Origin: an uncultured Collinsella sp. | Lineage (GTDB): Bacteria; Actinomycetota; Coriobacteriia; Coriobacteriales; Coriobacteriaceae | Length of the DNA: 40,818 nucleotides | Assembly: GCA_900541245.1 (NCBI GenBank) | Contig: UQIS01000023.1 | Span: forward strand, 1-40,818 | Reading direction: 5' to 3' | In this document: positions 33,141-40,221 of the stretch, one piece after another | How positions within the stretch are numbered: position 1 is the first letter of the stretch | Layout of the letters: each line of letters begins with the position of its first letter | The notes under the pieces: generated by a model | The model's input: only the letters and a program-made list of their open reading frames with translations | Told to the model about the DNA's origin: nothing | The model's database searches: none | Made by a program: the position numbers and the translations under genes

Positions 33141-33737
33141 TTAGGCGCTGACGATGTTGGGCAGCGACAGATCGTGGGCGTCGGTGGGAACGTGGTCGAC
33201 ACGCTGTTCGTCAAAGGCGATGCCGACGATTTGGCATGCGGGCGAGAGCATGGGCAGGTAGCGGTCGTAGCAGCCTCCGCCGTAGCCCAGGCGCGTGTCG
33301 GTGCGGTCGAAAGCTACGAGCGGCACGATAATCATGTCGAGAGCCTTGGCGGGCACGATGGGGAAGTGGTCGCTGTCGACGTCCGTGGCTGCGAAGGCCC
33401 GCGTAGGGTGGGCGATAAACGGGGCCTCGGACGCATCGCCGGCAGAGACTGCCCGCATGCACATGCGCTGGCCGCATGCGGCGGCGTCGCTTGCCGAGAG
33501 CATGCACGGATAAGCTACGCGCCAGCCACGCGCGACGGCCGCGGCGGCAAACGCGGCTGGGTCGACCTCGGAACCCATCGCGGCATAGACGGCAACGGTG
33601 CGTTGGCCCGCAGCGCCGCTGGGCTCCATCAGCTCAACAAGCCGCGCGCAGATAGCGGCGGACTTTGCCGCCCGAACATCCAAATCAATAGCATTGCGCC
33701 GGGCAATCACCGCCCGCCGCAACTCAGCCTTATCCAT
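33141..33737 (-). CDS. 5-formyltetrahydrofolate cyclo-ligase
   Basis: A 198-residue enzyme that converts 5-formyl-THF to 5,10-methenyl-THF with ATP. Family motifs: the N-terminal KAELRRAVIARRNAI, a central YAAMGSEVDP, and the ATP-binding signature RLGYGGGCYDRYL near the C-terminus, preceded by IIVPLVAFDRTDT. The start at 33737 is chosen; the frame runs up to 33764, but those codons enter the palindrome at 33754-33792. It converges with metA, 23 bp between the stops. Both belong to one-carbon and methionine metabolism, though they are on opposite strands. Confidence 0.93.
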   Translation of the reverse strand: MDKAELRRAVIARRNAIDLDVRAAKSAAICARLVELMEPSGAAGQRTVAVYAAMGSEVDPAAFAAAAVARGWRVAYPCMLSASDAAACGQRMCMRAVSAGDASEAPFIAHPTRAFAATDVDSDHFPIVPAKALDMIIVPLVAFDRTDTRLGYGGGCYDRYLPMLSPACQIVGIAFDEQRVDHVPTDAHDLSLPNIVSA

Positions 33738-33753
33738 CCCGGCCTCATCTCCC

Positions 33754-33792
33754 AAACCTGCCAAAAAGGGACAGGTTTATTTTGGCAGGTTT
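33754..33792. repeat. REP-like hairpin, AGGGACAGGTTTA loop, copy 2
   Basis: AAACCTGCCAAAA (33754-33766) pairs perfectly with TTTTGGCAGGTTT (33780-33792), 13 bp. The loop AGGGACAGGTTTA equals that of the element at 16213. It lies just upstream of the cyclo-ligase start. Confidence 0.9.
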
Positions 33793-33837
33793 TTTCTGGG
33801 CAAACGCGATATGGGCAGTAAAGTCACCGCAAATATG

Positions 33838-33870
33838 CCTGTGAACTGCGCCCTTTGTGGTTGTTTGGGC
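33838..33870. repeat. direct repeat flanking hicAB, left copy
   Basis: A 33-bp sequence beginning CCTGTGAACTGCGCCC and ending TTTGGGC recurs at 34582-34615 with one indel and two substitutions. The two copies bracket the hicAB module and its promoter. Confidence 0.8.
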
Positions 33871-33883
33871 CTATGCGTTAATG

Positions 33884-34213
33884 CTATAACGCCGCAGCGA
33901 TTGCTTCGGTCACAAACTTATTGAGTGACTCACCCTTCTTTGCCGCTGCCAGCGCTGCTTGCTTGTGGAGCTCAGAGCCCGTTCTTACGTTGAACGACCC
34001 TTTAAAAGCCCGCTCGGGTTCCTTGCCCTTCTCGGCGCAAAACTCAAGGTAATCGTCGACGGCGTCGTGGAAGCATTGCTCCACTTCTTCAGCCGTGGAG
34101 CCTTCAAATACGATTGCGTCCCTAATGCCGGTGACCATACCTGTTAGCACATGCTGTTCGGCATCGAACTCGACTGGGGCGAAATAACCCTTGTATGTTA
34201 AAACGTTACTCAT
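33884..34213 (-). CDS. hicB: HicB family antitoxin
   Basis: A 109-residue HicB antitoxin. The N-terminal part (MSNVLTYKGYFAPVEFDAEQ, GMVTGIRDAIVFEGSTAEEV, FHDAVDDYLEFC) is the HicB partial-RNase-H-like fold that masks HicA. The C-terminal part (FNVRTGSELHKQAALAAAKK, SLNKFVTEAI) is a ribbon-helix-helix type DNA-binding domain of the HicB/Arc kind, so it should also repress the operon. The start at 34213 has GGAGGT 5 bp upstream and overlaps the end of hicA by 8 bp. The order toxin then antitoxin is the usual one for hicAB. Confidence 0.93.
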   Translation of the reverse strand: MSNVLTYKGYFAPVEFDAEQHVLTGMVTGIRDAIVFEGSTAEEVEQCFHDAVDDYLEFCAEKGKEPERAFKGSFNVRTGSELHKQAALAAAKKGESLNKFVTEAIAAAL

Positions 34214-34469
34214 GACTACCTCCGACATCTTGCAGAAATCGAACGATGTTTCGAATGGTCCCCGCTGTCAATTCGTCAGATGGATGTGGCGCGTGCATTA
34301 CGAATATCCTGCCATCTGATGGCCTGTAGAAGCGAACGCGCGATCCGGATGTCTTGCCTTTGTTGTCCATTTCAAAGCCATATGAAGCCATGACTTTTAA
34401 AAAATCGGTATACCGATACGTCGAAGGGCAGCTAAGCAGTTGGGCGATGAGTTTATCGGTCCGAGTCAT
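34206..34469 (-). CDS. hicA: HicA family toxin (mRNA interferase)
   Basis: An 87-residue HicA toxin with a dsRBD-like fold. The N-terminus (TRTDKLIAQLLSCPSTYRYTDFLKVMASYGF) and the end (MHAPHPSDELTAGTIRNIVRFL) fit the family, including the PHP and GTIR segments. The usual catalytic GSHH stretch is here GSRVRFY. I know this GSRV form from a HicA subgroup, so activity need not be lost, but the canonical His is not at that position. It is the first gene of the pair and is transcribed from the palindrome-covered promoter at 34484-34521. AGGCGGG precedes the ATG. Confidence 0.9.
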   Translation of the reverse strand: MTRTDKLIAQLLSCPSTYRYTDFLKVMASYGFEMDNKGKTSGSRVRFYRPSDGRIFVMHAPHPSDELTAGTIRNIVRFLQDVGGSHE

Positions 34470-34483
34470 CCCGCCTCACATTC

Positions 34484-34521
34484 TGCAACTATATCCTAGT
34501 TGCAATTTAAGTCCGATGCAA
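34484..34521 (-). promoter_or_regulatory. hicAB promoter with palindromic operator
   Basis: On the minus strand, TTGCAT (34521-34516) and TAGGAT (34498-34493) are spaced 17 bp. A perfect 8-bp inverted repeat TGCAACTA-N5-TAGTTGCA at 34484-34504 covers the -10 box, the expected position for autorepression by HicB. Confidence 0.7.
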
Positions 34522-34581
34522 GCATCCCTATTATAGAACATGTGTACGTATAGAACAAGTGTTCGAACCAGCACAAAGGCA

Positions 34582-34615
34582 CCTGTGAACTGCGCCCCTT
34601 TGCGGTGGTTTGGGC
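34582..34615. repeat. direct repeat flanking hicAB, right copy
   Basis: The right copy of the ~34-bp direct repeat also found at 33838-33870, in the same orientation. It lies between the hicAB promoter and the zinc-ribbon gene. Confidence 0.8.
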
Positions 34616-34690
34616 TGAATGTTGCGCAACAAGGGCTGCGGCTTTGGGTTTACCTTCATGGTGGAAGGAATGAACCGAAAGGAGCCCGCC

Positions 34691-36346
34691 ATGTTTTGTC
34701 GCTCGTGTGGCACGCCGCTTGTCGACGACGCCCTCTTTTGCCCCGTATGCGGCGCGCCCGTAGCACCCGACCAGGTCGCGGCCACGCAGCAACCCCAGCC
34801 TGCCGCGCCCGCTCCTCAGCAATACGTGCCCGTGCAGCAGCCCGCGCGGCGCAAGCGTTCCAAGAAGCCCCTCATTGCTCTCGCCGCGGCACTTGCCGTG
34901 GCGGCGGGTGTCGGCGGGGGAGCGCTGTTCTACTTCACCCAGATCGCGACCACGCCTATCGACGAGAAAACCTTTCCGGACAGCGGCATGCGTGCGCTTG
35001 TCTCGACCAAGTACGACACTAACGGTGACGGCCGCATCTCACGCGACGAGGCCAAGGCGGTGACATCGGTCGAGTTGGACGGCATCGCATCGACGCAGGG
35101 CCTGGGCAAGGTGTTCCCCAACGTTACCAGTGTGGAATATGGCGGGGACAAGCTCGTTAACCTGGACCTTTCGGGCTGCGGAGACCTTAAGACCGTCGAG
35201 CTTAACTCGGCGAGCAACGTCACCATCGTTAACCTGGACGGTTGCGACAACATCGAGAAGCTCGACCTTCCAAATGCCGGAGAGCTCAAAAGCGTCGATC
35301 TTTCGGGCAAAAAGAAGCTCACCACGTTGGAATTGCCGCAGGATACGAAGGTTAGCGGCATTAAGGACACGCAGCTTGACGAGCTGTGGCTGCCGGTGTC
35401 CTACGAGGGTACCGATAAATCGGACCAGTATGGCGATATCTACGAGATCGAGCGTGACGAGAACGGTTACGTCACGGGCTTCACGTCTGCCGTCAAGCAA
35501 GGTGGCGGCGTAAGTTACAGCGTCGAGCACGATGAGTCGCATCGCATTTCGGAGATTGAGGAAGATCTGGCGGGCGGTTACGAGAACGTCAACACGTTTA
35601 CGTACGACGCCGACGGTAACGTCACGCGCATCGACTGTGATGCCGACATTAGCGATTCGTCGAGCACCACGACGTTTACCTACGACGCGGACGGAAACCT
35701 GATCAATAAGACGACCCATGCGGGTTACGGCGAGAGCGCGAGCACGTATGTCTACCAGGACGGCAACATGGTGACCAACACCGATACCAGCCCGGCCAAT
35801 CCTCGGACGGTCGTGTATTCGTACGGATACGACAAGGATCGCGTGACGTCCTTTACGCTGGACTGCCAGGGCGACACGGTGGGAACTACGTGGACGATTA
35901 CCGCGGGCTACGAGTATGACAAGGACGGCAACATTTCGCGTATCTCGCCTGTGGCATATGACTCGCACGGCAACGACTACGGCTCGCTGAACTCGTACGC
36001 AGCGGTGGATTATTCGTACAGCGACGGAAAGCTCGACAGGATCGATTCCGAGCGCGGCGGCTATGCGGAGTTCTATTACGACGAGCACGGCAATCTGACG
36101 TCGGTCGACGAGTATGCCGGCCGCGGTTCGGATGTCGAGTTTGAGTTTGAGCACGAGGTCGAGTACCAGCGCTACTTCTGCAGCAAGCACGAGAAGAACA
36201 AGCCGGAGGAGTGGATTCGTCTGGATGCAGAGTACAACGTCGACCAGGGTAGCTGGAGCAACGACTCCGACTATGGTCGCGAATGCTTTGTAACCATGTA
36301 CAAGCTCGATCCGCTGGCGGCCAGACTGAACCCGTTTATCAAATAG
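34691..36346 (+). CDS. zinc-ribbon, single-span protein with YD-type repeats
   Basis: A 551-residue protein of mosaic design; I cannot name a function. Residues 1-23 are a zinc ribbon (MFCRSCGTPL and FCPVCGAPV). A Pro/Gln linker and a basic stretch (RRKRSKKP) lead to a membrane helix near 60-82. Outside, near 100-115, DTNGDGRISRDEA is an EF-hand/dockerin-like calcium loop, followed by leucine-rich, beta-helix-like segments (LVNLDLSGCGDLKTVELNSA, VTIVNLDGCDNIEKLDL) to about 235. From about 300 to 490 there are YD/RHS-like repeats: FTYDADGNVTRID, FTYDADGNLINKT, YEYDKDGNISRIS and FYYDEHGNLTSVD. AAAGGAG lies 6 bp before ATG 34691; the longer frame from 34619 is not supported. It is probably a surface-displayed binding protein. 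A terminator follows. Confidence 0.85.
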   Translation: MFCRSCGTPLVDDALFCPVCGAPVAPDQVAATQQPQPAAPAPQQYVPVQQPARRKRSKKPLIALAAALAVAAGVGGGALFYFTQIATTPIDEKTFPDSGMRALVSTKYDTNGDGRISRDEAKAVTSVELDGIASTQGLGKVFPNVTSVEYGGDKLVNLDLSGCGDLKTVELNSASNVTIVNLDGCDNIEKLDLPNAGELKSVDLSGKKKLTTLELPQDTKVSGIKDTQLDELWLPVSYEGTDKSDQYGDIYEIERDENGYVTGFTSAVKQGGGVSYSVEHDESHRISEIEEDLAGGYENVNTFTYDADGNVTRIDCDADISDSSSTTTFTYDADGNLINKTTHAGYGESASTYVYQDGNMVTNTDTSPANPRTVVYSYGYDKDRVTSFTLDCQGDTVGTTWTITAGYEYDKDGNISRISPVAYDSHGNDYGSLNSYAAVDYSYSDGKLDRIDSERGGYAEFYYDEHGNLTSVDEYAGRGSDVEFEFEHEVEYQRYFCSKHEKNKPEEWIRLDAEYNVDQGSWSNDSDYGRECFVTMYKLDPLAARLNPFIK

Positions 36347-36359
36347 CAGCCCACTCGCA

Positions 36360-36397
36360 AACCACCCAAAGGGACAGACACCTTTGGGTGGTTTTTG
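36360..36397 (+). terminator. terminator with REP-like GGGACAGACACC loop
   Basis: AACCACCCAAAGG (36360-36372) pairs perfectly with CCTTTGGGTGGTT (36381-36393) and runs into TTTGC. The apex reads AAAGGGACAGACACCTTT, a GGGACAG core like that in other palindromes here. Confidence 0.88.
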
Positions 36398-36421
36398 CTG
36401 AAGGGCGGGTGTCTGCGGCGG

Positions 36422-36484
36422 TTTGTCTCGATCTGTAACAGTAACTCGGCAAAAATGGGCCTAGCTGTTACAGATCGAGACAAA
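36422..36484. repeat. hairpin of the TCTCGATCTGTAACA family, copy 1
   Basis: TTTGTCTCGATCTGTAACAG (36422-36441) pairs perfectly over 20 bp with 36465-36484 around a 23-nt loop. It shares the core GTCTCGATCTGTAACA with the next hairpin. Confidence 0.9.
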
Positions 36485-36505
36485 GAGCCGGCGCCATTCG
36501 GAAAC

Positions 36506-36562
36506 GTCTCGATCTGTAACATCTGGAGCCGATATTGCCGCCTAGATGTTACAGATCGAGAC
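36506..36562. repeat. hairpin of the TCTCGATCTGTAACA family, copy 2
   Basis: GTCTCGATCTGTAACATCT (36506-36524) pairs perfectly over 19 bp with 36544-36562 around a 19-nt loop whose sequence differs from copy 1. Together with the neighbouring hairpins it fills the 308-bp gap between two convergent genes. Confidence 0.9.
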
Positions 36563-36610
36563 AAAACTGGTGGGACGGGCTGAGCTGCCCCGCCCAAGCG
36601 GCGAAAAAGA

Positions 36611-36649
36611 AAAGGTAGATTTTTAGGCATGTCCCAAAAATCTACCTTT
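36611..36649 (-). terminator. terminator of the M16 peptidase gene, REP-like copy 2
   Basis: AAAGGTAGATTTTT (36611-36624) pairs perfectly with AAAAATCTACCTTT (36636-36649). Read on the minus strand it begins 6 bp after the peptidase stop and ends in CTTTTTC, a good terminator. The loop and right arm contain, inverted, the 20 bases found at 32057-32076. Confidence 0.85.
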
Positions 36650-36654
36650 GTGCG

Positions 36655-39600
36655 TTAGCCCATCAGGTCGATGACGTTAAAGCCGGCGTTGCTCTTGGCG
36701 ATGACGTCTCGGCCGCCAAAGACGCAGGTGGGCGACGCGGCTGCGATGCGCGTCACGTCGGCGCCGAGCGAGCGCAGCTCAGCGGGTGTGGCCGCGAGCA
36801 TCTGGGCGCGACGCTCCTCGCGCGCGTGCGGATCGAGCCCAGCCAGGTAGGTCGTATTGCGGCGCTTGGTGAGCGCGTACGGCTTCACGGGCGCGTCCAT
36901 GCCGCTCACGCAGCTCACGATAAAGCCCTCGAAGGCGGCCTCGTCGGGCTCAAAGCTGCCGAGCCATTCGCCTGCGCGCGCCACGCGCTCAATCGAGGGG
37001 TCGATTGCCGGGTCGCGGTAGGTGTAGAACGCCGTCTGGCGCTCGCCAGCAGCGCGGAATCCGCAGCCGTACGCACCGCCCTTCACGCGGATCTCGTTCC
37101 ACAGGTAGTCGTAGGAGAGCGCGTTGGCAGCCACGGCCCAAGCGCCCGTCACGTCAATGCCCAGACGGCGCGGATCGCACGCGCGCGCCGCAAAGCAGAT
37201 GTCGCTGGGGATGACGAAAGCCTCGTGACGGTCGCGCGGCTCCGGCACCACGAGCGCGTTGCGGCCGGCATCGGCGCCGTCGCCCGCGCCAAGCCCCAGG
37301 TCGCCCGCGGCATCCCAGTACGCATTGAAGTCCTCGTCGCTGCCGGTAAAGCTCGCCATGCAGCCATCGGCCACAAAGATGCGGCCTGCCAGCTCGGCAA
37401 GCTTGGCACGCAGGCCGTCCAGGCGCTCGTCAAAGTGCTCGAGCAGATCGCGCAGGAACAGGTAGAAGTCCACGCCCGAAAGCTGCTCGCGCACCACGGC
37501 CGAAGGCGAGCTGTAGCTCATCGCGCGACCCAGCGCCGCCGAGTGGCCGTTGTTGATAAAGCCCTGCTCAAGCCCAATGCGAATCTGCGTGAGCACGTCG
37601 CGCACGCGGTCGGCGTCAGCATCGAGCAACAGCGTGCTCGACCACACCTCGCGCGGCAGGCTCGCCAGCGCGTCGATCTTTTCGGACAGGGCGCCGGCGC
37701 TCACCAGCAGGTAGGGGCGCACGCCGTCCACGTCGGGCTGCGTCATGACCTCGGTCGTAAAGCTCAAGAAGCCCAGCTTGCCGGCGAGCAGGTTGTCGAG
37801 TTCCTCGGCCGAATGCTCGCGCGTAGGCAGCTGCTTGAGTAGGCGGCAGAGCAGCGTTACGTAGGGCAGGTCCTCAAATGCGGCGCAGCTCAGGTCGAAA
37901 TACTGCATGGCGTAGGCCAGACGGTTGGTGGGGATGCCGTGGCGCAGGCAGGGGATAGGCGCAGTCGTATCCACGACCAGCGGCGGCTCGGAGCGCGCCT
38001 CGCCAATGTCGGAAACGTGCAGGCGCGGCAGCGTGGCCTTGGCCGCGGGCGTGTCCTCGGCTTCCTGCGCGGCACGCAGCGCGGCTGTGCGCTCGACCAC
38101 GTCCGCCAGCTCGACATCGGTCATGGCATCGCGCTTTGCAGCCAGCTCGGCGGCCTCGGCACCCTCCGCGCCCTCGGCGGCGTCCACCGGCACCAGCTCG
38201 ACCAGCGCCATATGGTCGTTCTGGAGCACGAGCTCGCGCAGCAGGTCCTCAAAGTAGCTACCGTTCAGCTCGCCGCGCAGCTCCTCGTACACCGGGCCAT
38301 ACTTGAGCGCCAGCGTCGCAGCGTCGTCATCGTAGAGCCACGTGCTCAGCGCGTCGCACGCAATGGCCACGCCGTCGGCGATGCCATAGTCGCGCTGGCG
38401 CAGGTCGTACTCGTTGCTGCTGATGATGGCTTCCAGGCGCTCGCGCGGAACGCCATGTTCGCACAGGTCGCGGCAGGCGTCCTGGAACACGCGGCGCAGC
38501 TCGCGCGCCACGCCGGGCTGCGCGTTTTGCAGCATGATGAGTTCGTAGGGCTGCAGGCTTTCGGCCGCGGTGTAGCTCACCACGTTGCCGCCCAGGCCGG
38601 CGGCCAGAATGGCCTTCTTAACCGGCGCCTCATTGGAGCCCAGTAGCGCTTCGAACAGGATGTCCGCTGCGATCGTTCGCTTGCGGTCGAGCGCGCTGCC
38701 CAGCACCAGGCCCAGGCCTACCAGGGCGTTCTCGGGCGTGGTGGCCATCTCGACGCGCCTATACTCGCAGGTCACAGGCGCCTGCACGTCCAGTGGATTG
38801 GGCGCCAGCGCGGACGGGTCCTCGCCGGCGGCAACGGCAGCGTCCATGCGGCGGCTCGCGGCACTCGGCTGCGACAGATAGCGCTCGTCCAAAAAGGCCA
38901 GCGCGCGGTCCACGTCCAGGTCGCCGTAGAGCGTGATGTAAGAGTTGGAAGGATTGTAGTGGCGCGCGTGCGTGTCCAGGAACTGCTCGTAGGTGAGCGC
39001 GGGAATCGCGCGCGGGTCGCCGCCACTCTCGTGCGCATAGGCGGTGTCGGGATAGAGCGCGGCGTTGACGGCGTCGTCCAGCACGCTCATGGGGTCGGAC
39101 AGCGCGCCCTTCATTTCGTTGAACACCACGCCGTTATAGCGCAGCGTGCCCTCGTGCAGGCTCGCGGAGCTGTCGCCGCCCTCGCCCTCGGCGCCCTCCG
39201 GCAGGTCCAGCTCGTAGTGCCAGCCCTCCTGCTCAAAAATGGTGGGCTTGGTGTAGATGGCCGGGTTGAATACCGCGTCCAGGTACACGTCCATCAGGTT
39301 GTACAGGTCCTGCTCGTTGGTGGTGGCAACGGGGTAGATGGTTTTGTCGGGGTAGGTCATGGCGTTGAGGAACGTCTGCATGGAGCTCTTGATCAGATCG
39401 ACGAATGGCTCCTTGACGGGGAACTTGGCCGATCCGCACAGCACCGAGTGCTCAAGAATATGAAACACGCCGGTGGAATCGGCCGGCGGCGTCTTAAAGC
39501 CAATGGCAAAGGCCTTGTTTTCGTCGTCGCATGACAGATACAGCAGGCGAGCGCCCGAGGCGGTGTGGCGCAGTACGTAGGCGTCCGAGTCGAGCTCGGG

Positions 39601-39699
39601 CACGGTCTCGCAGCGCTCGACGGCAAAGCCGTGGCAGGTGGTGCCGGGCACCAGCAGCGCGGCGGCAGCGGCGCGCGGGTCGGTTGAGGTGGTGGGCAT
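36655..39699 (-). CDS. M16C metallopeptidase (presequence protease/insulinase-like)
   Basis: A 1014-residue zinc peptidase of the M16 family, PreP/falcilysin-like C type, which degrades peptides inside a closed clamshell. The inverted zinc motif HxxEH is HILEH at residues 80-84, followed by SVLCGSAKFPVKEPF and LIKSSMQTFLNAMTYPDKTIYPVAT. Four M16 half-domains are expected in this length. The C-terminal half carries the substrate-binding segments (FINNGHSAALGRAMSYSS, IRVKGGAYGCG). No signal peptide is seen, so it should be cytosolic. The start at 39699 has AAAGGAG 7 bp upstream; 21 more codons are open but lack a signal. A candidate promoter lies at 39752-39779. Confidence 0.95.
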   Translation of the reverse strand: MPTTSTDPRAAAAALLVPGTTCHGFAVERCETVPELDSDAYVLRHTASGARLLYLSCDDENKAFAIGFKTPPADSTGVFHILEHSVLCGSAKFPVKEPFVDLIKSSMQTFLNAMTYPDKTIYPVATTNEQDLYNLMDVYLDAVFNPAIYTKPTIFEQEGWHYELDLPEGAEGEGGDSSASLHEGTLRYNGVVFNEMKGALSDPMSVLDDAVNAALYPDTAYAHESGGDPRAIPALTYEQFLDTHARHYNPSNSYITLYGDLDVDRALAFLDERYLSQPSAASRRMDAAVAAGEDPSALAPNPLDVQAPVTCEYRRVEMATTPENALVGLGLVLGSALDRKRTIAADILFEALLGSNEAPVKKAILAAGLGGNVVSYTAAESLQPYELIMLQNAQPGVARELRRVFQDACRDLCEHGVPRERLEAIISSNEYDLRQRDYGIADGVAIACDALSTWLYDDDAATLALKYGPVYEELRGELNGSYFEDLLRELVLQNDHMALVELVPVDAAEGAEGAEAAELAAKRDAMTDVELADVVERTAALRAAQEAEDTPAAKATLPRLHVSDIGEARSEPPLVVDTTAPIPCLRHGIPTNRLAYAMQYFDLSCAAFEDLPYVTLLCRLLKQLPTREHSAEELDNLLAGKLGFLSFTTEVMTQPDVDGVRPYLLVSAGALSEKIDALASLPREVWSSTLLLDADADRVRDVLTQIRIGLEQGFINNGHSAALGRAMSYSSPSAVVREQLSGVDFYLFLRDLLEHFDERLDGLRAKLAELAGRIFVADGCMASFTGSDEDFNAYWDAAGDLGLGAGDGADAGRNALVVPEPRDRHEAFVIPSDICFAARACDPRRLGIDVTGAWAVAANALSYDYLWNEIRVKGGAYGCGFRAAGERQTAFYTYRDPAIDPSIERVARAGEWLGSFEPDEAAFEGFIVSCVSGMDAPVKPYALTKRRNTTYLAGLDPHAREERRAQMLAATPAELRSLGADVTRIAAASPTCVFGGRDVIAKSNAGFNVIDLMG

Positions 39700-39751
39700 A
39701 TGCAGTCTCCTTTGACGCCCCAGCGGGGGCGAATCGAGTCGAATCTTCGAG

Positions 39752-39779
39752 AGTATACCCATATGGGGCCCTCGACCAA
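39752..39779 (-). promoter_or_regulatory. candidate promoter of the M16 peptidase gene
   Basis: On the minus strand, TTGGTC (39779-39774) and TATACT (39757-39752) are 16 bp apart, about 53 bp before the start codon. Confidence 0.5.
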
Positions 39780-39784
39780 TCTGC

Positions 39785-39915
39785 CGGATGAGCGTGGATT
39801 TTCGGACGCCTATCGAATGAGAGTGGATTTTCGGACGGAATCAGCCTCAAAACACCCAAAAACCGTCCAAATATCCACCCTCATTTCCCGACCGTCCAAA
39901 ATCCACGCTCATCCG
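39785..39915. repeat. double nested hairpin with GAGCGTGGATTTTCGGACG arms
   Basis: The outer arms 39785-39808 and 39892-39915 pair over about 23 bp with one bulge. The inner arms 39816-39838 and 39863-39886 pair with a few mismatches. The left inner and outer arms are themselves direct repeats (ATGAGCGTGGATTTTCGGACG and ATGAGAGTGGATTTTCGGACG). It fills part of the 522-bp gap between the divergent peptidase and AlbA_2 genes. Confidence 0.85.
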
Positions 39916-39932
39916 CCGCCCGCACATCTCTC

Positions 39933-39999
39933 ATCTCTCATTCGTCTCTAATATGAGAGATAACAGAAAGACGAGAGATAAATATGAGAGATAACTGAG
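39933..39999. repeat. GAGAGATAA motif array, left copy
   Basis: A 67-bp unit with three GAGAGATAA motifs in one direction and TCTC-rich inverted versions at its left end. It matches 40098-40164 at 62 of 67 positions. Confidence 0.9.
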
Positions 40000-40021
40000 C
40001 AGCAAAGAGACAAGCAATCAT

Positions 40022-40038
40022 GGTATTATCTCAATACC
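40022..40038. promoter_or_regulatory. GGTATT-N5-AATACC palindrome between the two arrays
   Basis: A perfect 6-bp inverted repeat lies between the two motif arrays. A possible promoter for the downstream gene follows: TTGTTC at 40041-40046 and TTATAT at 40064-40069 with a 17-bp spacer. Both the palindrome and the arrays are placed to regulate it. Confidence 0.45.
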
Positions 40039-40097
40039 GATTGTTCTACCAGCAAAAACATGTTTATATGAAACAGATGGCAGACATCTTATCTTTT

Positions 40098-40164
40098 ATC
40101 TCTCACTCATCTCTAATATGAGAGATAACAGAAAGATGAGAGATAATTACGAGAGATAACTGAG
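40098..40164. repeat. GAGAGATAA motif array, right copy
   Basis: The second copy of the 67-bp unit, 165 bp after the first and ending 57 bp before the AlbA_2 gene. It is probably an operator array rather than a CRISPR: the units are too short and irregular. Confidence 0.9.
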
Positions 40165-40221
40165 AGACGAAGGAAATCCATTCGCGGCATTCTTCGCAGA
40201 ACCAAGCGAAAGGACATGCAG

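Noticed and set aside
34533..34559. ATAGAACA words like the deglycase-3 operator
   Set aside because: The spacing (17 bp) differs from the 10-bp period at 29598 and 29660, and the next gene has no link to sugar use. It is kept only as a remark.
39933..40164. Repeat array suggestive of CRISPR
   Set aside because: The units are about 9-12 bp, irregularly spaced, occur in both directions and are not separated by spacers of constant length. No cas genes are in the window. An operator array fits better.
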